Origin: Costus lasius
Taxonomy: Eukaryota; Streptophyta; Magnoliopsida; Zingiberales; Costaceae
Assembly: GCA_027563935.2 (NCBI GenBank)
Contig: CM050454.1
Location: 74,916,596-74,980,595 of the forward strand
DNA length: 64,000 bases
Reading direction: 5' to 3'
How positions within the stretch are numbered: the stretch's first letter is position 1; each line of letters begins with the position of its first letter. This document shows, piece after piece, positions 33,649 through 40,935 of this stretch. The position numbers were made by a program, and so were the translations under genes. The notes under the pieces are model-generated. The model saw nothing but the letters and a program-made list of their open reading frames with translations, was not told the DNA's origin and searched no databases.

Positions 33649-33681
33649 TGATGATTGATGATTGATGATTGATGATTGATG
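33649..33681 (+). repeat. Heptamer minisatellite TGATGAT, four units plus partial
   Basis: Perfect 7-bp tandem repeat in the A2 leader. A3 has about one unit at this place, so the expansion is specific to A2. Confidence 0.9.
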
Positions 33682-33740
33682 CCATGTGTTTGTCTATTTA
33701 TTCTTATGTGGGCTGCCCATGTTAATTCTGTGCTGTGCTG

Positions 33741-33881
33741 GGGCCTGCGTGCCTGTATTAATTTTGTAAATTAATTTTAGATTGTGATCTGCGAATCACA
33801 TTGCTTTTAATTTATAAAATGTAATTGACCTGCGTGTCAATCTTGTCTAGATAGTTAAATTTGTAATTTAATTAGACAAGA
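33741..33881 (+). other. CTGCG(T/A)-loop hairpin cassette (A2)
   Basis: GGGC-CTGCGT-GCCT (33741-33754); TGTGAT-CTGCGA-ATCACA (33783-33800); TTGAC-CTGCGT-GTCAA (33825-33840); then a 9-bp stem TCTTGTCTA / TAGACAAGA (33841-33881). All four family A leaders have the same series; loops stay fixed while stems covary. Confidence 0.72.
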
Positions 33882-33934
33882 GCACAGAGCACACTTGGCA
33901 GAGGCGCATGCAGCAGTGGCTAGACCAGGTGGGA

Positions 33935-33958
33935 GGTCCAGGGTTCGACTCTGGGACC
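33935..33958 (+). other. TTCGA-loop hairpin resembling a tRNA T-arm (A2)
   Basis: GGTCCAGGG-TTCGA-CTCTGGGACC with one bulge; the GGTTCGA core resembles a tRNA/SINE B box. Counterparts in A4 (60696-60719) and A1 (52216-52234) keep TTCGA while the stem changes in both arms. Absent in A3. No full tRNA fold is visible. Confidence 0.55.
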
Positions 33959-34301
33959 AGGCGCGTTTACCTGGTGGGCGCACCTCAGCTGCAAATGGCG
34001 CTTGGGCCCTGGTTTGGGCCAGATGAGCAGCAAAAGCCCCATGAAGCAAAAGCAAGTGAAGACTTAAGTTAGGTTAAGGTCTTACTTAGGCTATGGGCTT
34101 TTACCACATAAGATCCATGCTTTCTTTTATTGCTTATATAAGTAGAACAGCATGTTTTAATTTATCTTCTGCTATCACCATAGGAATTGCATGATAGTGA
34201 GGAAGATAAAAGACCGTTAAAATCCAACGCTAAAATATCAAGCTCGTAAGCCTTCTGACGCGAAACCTCACTGTTCTGACTATCGTTGGAGCCGTGTTGT
34301 A

Positions 34302-34640
34302 CCCACTCAGTGGGCACGTCCATCTATCTTCAGACGGTGCGGGATTACACCTGCGTGTTACAGAGTAGGGATTTATCCCTTCTCGTTGCTCAGCATAGCA
34401 CGTGGTGGTCCAGGGAGTAGGTCGGGTCAGCTTGACCATGTAGGCTACATATGTGGCGCATATGGTAGCACATGGGGGCAGCCATCTGTGGGGTCAGAGA
34501 TTGTGTTGTACCAACTCAGTTGGCACAGTCTGCTGGACTGCCCAGATGAAGGGGAATCGCACGGGTTGGCGATTGGTTAGGACAGCCTACCAGAGATTAG
34601 TGCTTGTACTCTCTGTGCATCTTATCTCGCCTGAGCGGGA
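34302..34640 (+). other. Three-hairpin leader cassette of A2
   Basis: H1 34302-34314 CCCAC-TCA-GTGGG; H2 34511-34523 CCAAC-TCA-GTTGG; H3 34625-34640 TCTCGC-CTGA-GCGGGA. Orthologous by position and flanking words to B2 12411-12747 and C1 24468-24805. About 190 nt upstream of the gag ATG. Confidence 0.74.
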
Positions 34641-34832
34641 CGCGGAGACCAAGTATGAAATCTGGATCCCATCTCACTAAAAGAGTGTTTACTCTTTCGG
34701 ACTGTTTAATGGATTTTTCAGTCAGATAAAATAGTGAGAAAAAGAATCTTTCTTAAGTCCTGATTGATTCTTAACATTGATACTGACCTTGCTGTTCTTG
34801 CATTGTTGTAGATACCTGCAGCAACGAACACC

Positions 34833-37097
34833 ATGAACTTCAATGTGCGATCCCTACTGGAAAGGGAGAAGTTTGCTGGGCCGAACTTCTCTGACTGGTT
34901 TGGACACCTTAAGATTGTTCTTAAGGCAGAGAGGAAACTGTATGTCCTCGAGACGGCTATACCGCCTCAGCCCGCTCCGAACGCGGCAAGGGCGGTTCGG
35001 GAAGCCTATGAAAAGCACGTCAATGATAGCATTGATGTCGCTTGCCTGATGTTAGCGTCTATGACGCCACCGCTGCAGCGTCAGCATGAGGATATGTCGG
35101 CTATAGAGATTATAGCGAACCTCAAGATGCTGTATGCTGCACAGGCGAGGATAGAACGCTATAATTTGACAAAGCTGTTCTTTCAGAGCAAACTGGCTGA
35201 AGGGAGCCCAGTGGGAGCTCACGTGCTCAAGATGATTGGGCACAAGGAGGCTCTAGAGAAACTGGGGCATACCATCAATCAGGAGCTTGCTGTAGATATT
35301 ATTCTGCAGTCTCTCCCGCCCTCTTTCGATGCGTTCATTATTAATTTTAATATGAACAAAATCGATTGTACTCCGGCAGAGCTGCTGAATATGCTCCTCA
35401 CTACTGAGGAGACTCTGAAGGGAAAGCCTTCGACCTCTGTCTTAATGGTTCCTTCCAGGAACAAGAAGAAGGGGAAGAAGGGCAAAGCCCCTGTCAAGAG
35501 CTACAGCAAGGCTTTGAAGCAGAAGGTGAAGCGGTCCAAGGAATACAGGTGTTTCCACTGTGGCCAGCTGGGTCACTGGAAAAAGGACTGTAAAGCGCTC
35601 CAAGGAGATAAGAGGGGAAGCTTCGCTTCTGGCTCAGGTATTTATGTGACTGAGGTCATGTTTTCTTCTTCTATATCATGGGTGTTGGACACTGCATGTG
35701 GAGTTCACATTTGTTCAAATGTGCAGGAACTCAAGAGAAGAAGACAGGTGGGACAGCATGAGGTGGACCTACGCGTTGGAAACGGGGCACGGGTTGCTGC
35801 TGTTGCTGTAGGAGACTATTTCATTTCTTTACCATCTGGAATTGTATTGGAACTAGACAATTGTTATTTTGTTCCCAGTATTACTAAAAATATTATCTCC
35901 ATTCCTGCTCTTGTCAGGAAGGGATTTTCCTTTGAATGCAACATTTCAAAGTGTGTTTTATCTTTTGATAATATTGTTTATGCAACTGGTTCAATTAACA
36001 ATGGGTTATACATGTTGGACATGGAATGTTCTATACAAAATATTGATAATAAGAAAGCCAAGTATGCTGATGACAGCACCTTGCTATGGCATAGTCGTTT
36101 AGGCCATATTAACGAGAAACGCATTAAGCGGTTGCATGATCATGGACTGCTGGGATCATTCTCCTATAAGGAGATTGATACATGCAAAGCTTGTTTGATG
36201 GGTAAAATGACGAAGTCACCTTTTCCTCACAAAGGTCAAAGGTCTTCAGGTTTACTTGACCTTATACACAGTGATGTGTGTGGGCCATTTAGTAAACATG
36301 CCAGAGGTGGCTATCAGTACTTCATTACCTTTACTGATGATTTCAGTAGATATGGGTATGTCTATTTAATGAGACATAAAAGTGAATCTTTTGACAAGTT
36401 CAAAGAGTTCAAGAATGAAGTACAAAATCAGCTAGGCCGAAATATCAAGGCACTTCGCTCAGATCGAGGTGGAGAATACCTAAGTCATGCGTTTACTGAC
36501 TATTTAAAGGAGTGTGGGATTATCTCACAGCTCACTCCGCCAGGAACACCGCAATGGAATGGTGTGTCCGAGAGGAGAAATAGAACGTTACTTGATATGG
36601 TTCATTCTATGATGAGTCAGGCTACTCTATCTTACTCCTTTTGGGGTTTTGCACTGGAAACAGCTGCAAAAGTACTAAACCGAGTGCCATCCAAGGCCGT
36701 TTCAAAAACGCCATATGAATTATGGTATGGGAAACAGCCAAGCTTGACGTTTATAAGGATCTGGGGCTGCGAGGCTTATGTCAAAAAGCTTGCCTCTGGG
36801 AAACTAGAGAGCAGATCTGACAAATGCATCTTTGTCGGTTACCCTAAGGAAACTAAGGGTTATTATTTCTACGATCCCAAAGAGAACAAGGTTTTTGTTG
36901 CTCGGACGGCCATATTTCTTGAGAAGGAGTTTCTTCTGCAAGAGGCCAGTGGGAGAGAAATAAAGCTGGATGAGAATCCAGAGGAAGGACAAAGTGATCA
37001 AGCAGAGTTGGATGAGCCTGAGCCGGTAGAACAGGTTATTGAACAACCTGAGGCTCAGATATCACGGGAACCGCGAAGATCGGGAAGGATCCGTTGA
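34833..37097 (+). CDS. A2 gag-PR-INT open frame (first part of gag-pol, premature stop)
   Basis: 754 codons from an ATG whose position is conserved in A3 and A4. Gag capsid region residues 1-235; Lys-rich stretch; zinc knuckle CFHCGQLGHWKKDC from residue 240; protease WVLDTACGVHIC near 285; HHCC finger near 420; D,D-35-E core (IHSDVCGPF, SDRGGEY, GVSERR); then the basic linker RRSGRIR. It stops at TGA 37095-37097 where relatives have CGA, so the RT part is not made without read-through. The family product is a single polyprotein forming cytoplasmic virus-like particles. Confidence 0.9.
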   Translation: MNFNVRSLLEREKFAGPNFSDWFGHLKIVLKAERKLYVLETAIPPQPAPNAARAVREAYEKHVNDSIDVACLMLASMTPPLQRQHEDMSAIEIIANLKMLYAAQARIERYNLTKLFFQSKLAEGSPVGAHVLKMIGHKEALEKLGHTINQELAVDIILQSLPPSFDAFIINFNMNKIDCTPAELLNMLLTTEETLKGKPSTSVLMVPSRNKKKGKKGKAPVKSYSKALKQKVKRSKEYRCFHCGQLGHWKKDCKALQGDKRGSFASGSGIYVTEVMFSSSISWVLDTACGVHICSNVQELKRRRQVGQHEVDLRVGNGARVAAVAVGDYFISLPSGIVLELDNCYFVPSITKNIISIPALVRKGFSFECNISKCVLSFDNIVYATGSINNGLYMLDMECSIQNIDNKKAKYADDSTLLWHSRLGHINEKRIKRLHDHGLLGSFSYKEIDTCKACLMGKMTKSPFPHKGQRSSGLLDLIHSDVCGPFSKHARGGYQYFITFTDDFSRYGYVYLMRHKSESFDKFKEFKNEVQNQLGRNIKALRSDRGGEYLSHAFTDYLKECGIISQLTPPGTPQWNGVSERRNRTLLDMVHSMMSQATLSYSFWGFALETAAKVLNRVPSKAVSKTPYELWYGKQPSLTFIRIWGCEAYVKKLASGKLESRSDKCIFVGYPKETKGYYFYDPKENKVFVARTAIFLEKEFLLQEASGREIKLDENPEEGQSDQAELDEPEPVEQVIEQPEAQISREPRRSGRIR

Positions 37098-37416
37098 CAG
37101 CCTGAGTGCTATGACGGAGTCTACATCATTGATAATGATGAACCCCTCACTTATGCGGATGCGGTCAGTGGACCGGAGTCAGCGAGATGGCTTGAAGCTA
37201 TGCGCGCCGAGATGGACTCCATGTCAGATAACCAAGTTTGGGATTTGGTTGATCTGCCTCCGGGAGTAATCCCTATAGGCTGTAAATGGATCTTCAAGAA
37301 GAAGATTGACATGGATGGTAACGTAGTTACTTATAAAGGCAGGCTTGTTGCGAAAGGTTTCAAACAAATCTACGGGATAGATTATGATGAAACTTTCTCA
37401 CCTGTAGCCATGTTTA
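37098..37416 (+). pseudogene. A2 linker and RT start, before the A3 insertion
   Basis: Same frame as 34833-37097. Reads through [14 protein letters not shown] and [14 protein letters not shown] to [10 protein letters not shown], then A3 begins after the GTTTA target. The open frame that runs on to 37448 is LTR sequence. The second half of RT resumes at 46562. Confidence 0.9.
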
Positions 37417-39132
37417 TGTTGGGGTATGCCCTTAAGGCTAATGTTTGAGGCCTTGGGATTGTATAAGTATCATGTAATAAACTCTTATGTTTATAAAGGC
37501 ATGGTTATTATTCAGGTTGCTACCTTGTCTACTGTAATAAGTGTACTTATGAATAATGTCTCAAAGCTGTTCAGCTAGGCTGACATGCATATGTCCTTAG
37601 TCGAGATATCTTGGTGAACATGAGACAGCCTTGATATGATTGAGACTAATATATGTTCTAATCTTATAGGATGCTTCGAGCATGGAATAAGATGTAGACT
37701 CATGGGTACATTGGATGTACTGGACAGACCCTACTAGGATATTCAATTGCTTGTCACAATGTGAATGATCCTTGTAAGCACCAAGTGGCACATGTCCTCT
37801 GACTTGAGATCACTTGTGTTTCTAAATGATGATTGTCATTGTCTTGAGGTAGTTCAATATCATTTGAAACATAATGATTATAGACTATCTTGGATGGTGA
37901 GCTTGAATCAGGTTAGGGCACTAGTGATAGACATAGGATTGCCGTCTCCTTGTTTAAGGAGTGTGATGTTCTAAAGGGCCCCCCTATATGAGATGATTGA
38001 GATAGTGTATGGCCATACCCAGATGACTATGTTCATCTGATCTAATCATGCTCATCGTATTGGAGTTACAAGCTTGACCCGCTTGTCCAATAAGAACATC
38101 CAGTGGCAAAGGACACATGTATGCATAGTGAAGTTGATTCACACTTGTGCTGTGGTTTGGGTGAAGTCTTGGAAGACTCTTTCCTTTATATCGGGAGACA
38201 GTGATGTGTTGCTAGATACCCCTCATTGATCGTGATAACGAAAGTTATCATTACCGACATTTAAAGGAAACCCTCAGGGTCGCACAATTTGATGATATGG
38301 CTTACTTAAGTCAGATCGTGTGGACTGAATTGTTTGGGTTCAGTTTAAAGGGATAGAGGCTCTGATTGTAAGTGAGATCTGGTCTGATCATGTTTGATTG
38401 ATTGGGACTTGAGATCGGTAAGCTTCGATCGAGAGTATTGATGCTAGATCGGTGAGATCAAGAGTATCACGAGATCAACGGTTAGATATTGAACCATTGG
38501 TTCAATGAGATCTAGACCATGGCTTGGGCTGGTTTAATTTGGTTCTTGAACCAAATTGAAATGGATTGAAGTGGCTTGAACCGGTTCACAAGGGTGAACG
38601 CTTGGTTCAAGGGGTTAGGCGTTTTGGTTCGGTAATGGGCGCATAGCTTCATCTCTTCCATTTATGGAAAGTATTGAAGGCGACTTCACCTTAACGCCAA
38701 AGCGTTTTGGAACGCTCGACTTCAATCCTCTCTTCTCAACGTTCATCCTTGGAGGTGAGAGCATTCGGACGAGAAGAGGAGGAAGGTTGCTCTCGCCAAG
38801 CTTGATCTCCAAAACTCCTTCACGCGACAAGGGATACTTTGGAGCCTTGCTAGCACAAGGGACGTTCAAGGTGTAGGCCTTCTTCTTCTTGTGTGCGATT
38901 CCTTTGGAGAAGTTCTCTTTGAACTTTGCTTCCAAGCCGACATCCGATCTATGGCATTGGTATGATCACATTCTTGATCTAATGAAATATTATAGTTGAT
39001 CATATGAGCACATAAGCGATTGAATTCTTGAAACCCTAGCAAAATGCATGCGCCCCCTTGTTTAGGGTTTTTCGGCCCCCCTCTTGAAAGGGGTTTTATC
39101 CGCTTGCGCTCCCCCTTGAAGGGGACCCTTCA
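37417..39132 (+). repeat. 5' LTR of A3
   Basis: TGTTGGGG to CCTTCA. Contains GTATGGCCATAC, CCTTGCTAGCACAAGG (38845-38860), nine GATC words in 38314-38512, and two C-run/G-run hairpins at the 3' end (39075-39125). Confidence 0.96.
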
Positions 39133-39134
39133 AT

Positions 39135-39146
39135 TGGTATCAGAGC
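39135..39146 (+). other. Primer-binding site of A3
   Basis: TGGTATCAGAGC two bases after the LTR. Confidence 0.94.
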
Positions 39147-40935
39147 TAGGATCTTATATGATTCATATGATTGCTATGTATGTTTTGTGATCCATATATG
39201 TTTGATGCTTAGATCTATGTTTTCTCTTCATGCGATTATACTAGTGGATAGTATGTTCATGTTGCGCATGTATGAGAGTTATGTTGTGTTGGCGCTAGTT
39301 GAATGGCGCATGTATGATGATTGCGCTTCTTTCATGTTGTTGTAGTTGTTTTTCTTAAAAACCCTAAATGACATGCGCGCCTTGCATATTAGATCTAAGC
39401 CGCACCTACAATAAACCCTTAGATGGGTTGATGGGGTTGAAGTCACCTCTAGATTAGATCCAATAGTCTGATCAGACCATCTGACAGCCTAGATGGATCG
39501 ACTAGATGGCACCTGTGCGCAAGCACGAGGTGGCCATAGGTCGATCGCACCTTAGGCGTGTAGCGAGGTCTGGTTGAGACAACCAGTGAACACACATGAG
39601 CTAGGCCCGGGGTCACACCCGCTTGCCAGAACTCATGAGGGTTGTTCAGCCCTTGGCGCATGCATGGTTGACCATTAGGTCAACACGGGTCAGTTAGGAC
39701 TCGGTGCATGCAAGGGCAGAGGATCTGATTAGATGGATGAGTGGATCCCTATCAATGTACCATTGTAAGGTTGTAGGGGCACATAAGGAAATTAAAATTG
39801 ATGCCATGGGGTTTTCAAAAATTTAATTTCATGATTGGATCACATGTTGATTGATGCCATGATGTTTGTTTATTTAATCTTATGTGGGTTGCCCTAATGT
39901 GTGCTGTGCTGGGGCCTGCGTGCCTGGAATTAAACTTGTAAATTAATTTGTGATCTGCGAATCACATTTGTACTTAATTTATAATGTATAATTGACCTGC
40001 GAGTCAAACTTGTCTAGATAGATCAAATTGTATTTGATTAGACAAGAGCACAAAGGCACACATCCAAGAGGGGCTTTCAGCTGGTGGCGCACCTGAGGTG
40101 CTCTTGGCACTAGGGCCCTGGGTTGGACCAGATGAGATGAAAAAAGTCCCAAGAAGAGCAAGTGAAGACTTAAGTTTCTTAAGGTCTTACTTAGGCTTTG
40201 GGCTTTTACCACATAAGATGCATGCTTTCTTTTTATTGCTTATATAATTAGAACTGCATGAGTTTATCTTCTGCTATCACCATAGGACTTGCATGATAGT
40301 GAGGAAGATAAAAGACCGTTAAAATCCAAACGCTAACATATCAAGCTCGTAAGCCTTCTGACGCGAAACCTCACTGTTCTGATTATCGTTGGAGCCGTGT
40401 TGTACCCACTCAGTGGGCACGTCCATCTATCTTCAGACGGTGCTGGATTTCACCTGCGTGTTACAGAGAAGGGATTTATCGCTTCTCGTTGCTCAGCATA
40501 GCACGTGGTGGTCCAGGGAGTAGGTCGGGTCAGCTTGACCATGTAGACTACATATGTGGCGCATATGGTAGCACATGGAGGCAGCCATCTGAGGGATCAG
40601 AGACTGTGTTGTACCAACTCAGTTGGCACAGTCTGCTGGATTGCCCAGGTGAAGGGGAATCGCACGGGTTGGCGATTGGCTGGGACAGCCTACCAGAAAT
40701 TAGTGCTTGTCATCTCTGTGCATCTTATCTCGCCTGAGCGGGACGCGGAGACCAAGTATGAAATCTGGATCCCATCTCACTAAAAGAGTGTTACTCTTTC
40801 GGACTGTTTTACTGGATTTTATAGTCAGTTAAAATAGTGAGAAAAGGAATCATTCTTAAGTCCTGATTGATTCTTAACATTGATACTGACCTTGCTGTTC
40901 TTGCATTGTTGTAGATTCCTGCAGCAACGAACACC
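39147..40935 (+). other. A3 5' leader with hairpin modules
   Basis: GCAA-capped hairpin 39496-39546 (outer arms GATCGACT and AGGTCGATC). CTGCGW cassette 39912-40046 (loops CTGCGT 39916-39921, CTGCGA 39955-39960, CTGCGA 39997-40002; long stem CTTGTCTA/TAGACAAG). Three-hairpin cassette H1 40405-40417, H2 40614-40626, H3 40728-40743. The T-arm-like hairpin present in A1, A2 and A4 is deleted here, between about 40055 and 40090. Confidence 0.78.

Larger units (their letters stand above)
32993..34832 (+). other. A2 5' leader, non-coding, structured
   Basis: 1.84 kb between PBS and gag. Holds four hairpin modules in order (33296-33344, 33741-33881, 33935-33958, 34302-34640). A 75-codon ORF (34453-34680) recurs in A3 but is frameshifted in A4 and absent in A1, so I treat it as a by-product of RNA conservation. 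Confidence 0.8.

Noticed and set aside
33900..33960. True tRNA gene or complete SINE in the leader
   Set aside because: Only a T-arm/B-box-like part is visible. No acceptor stem, anticodon arm or SINE tail; also no target duplications.
34453..34680. 75-codon leader ORF conserved between A2 and A3 (40556-40783)
   Set aside because: It overlaps hairpins H2 and H3. In A4 the frame is shifted and in A1 it is absent, so nucleotide (RNA) conservation explains it better than a protein.
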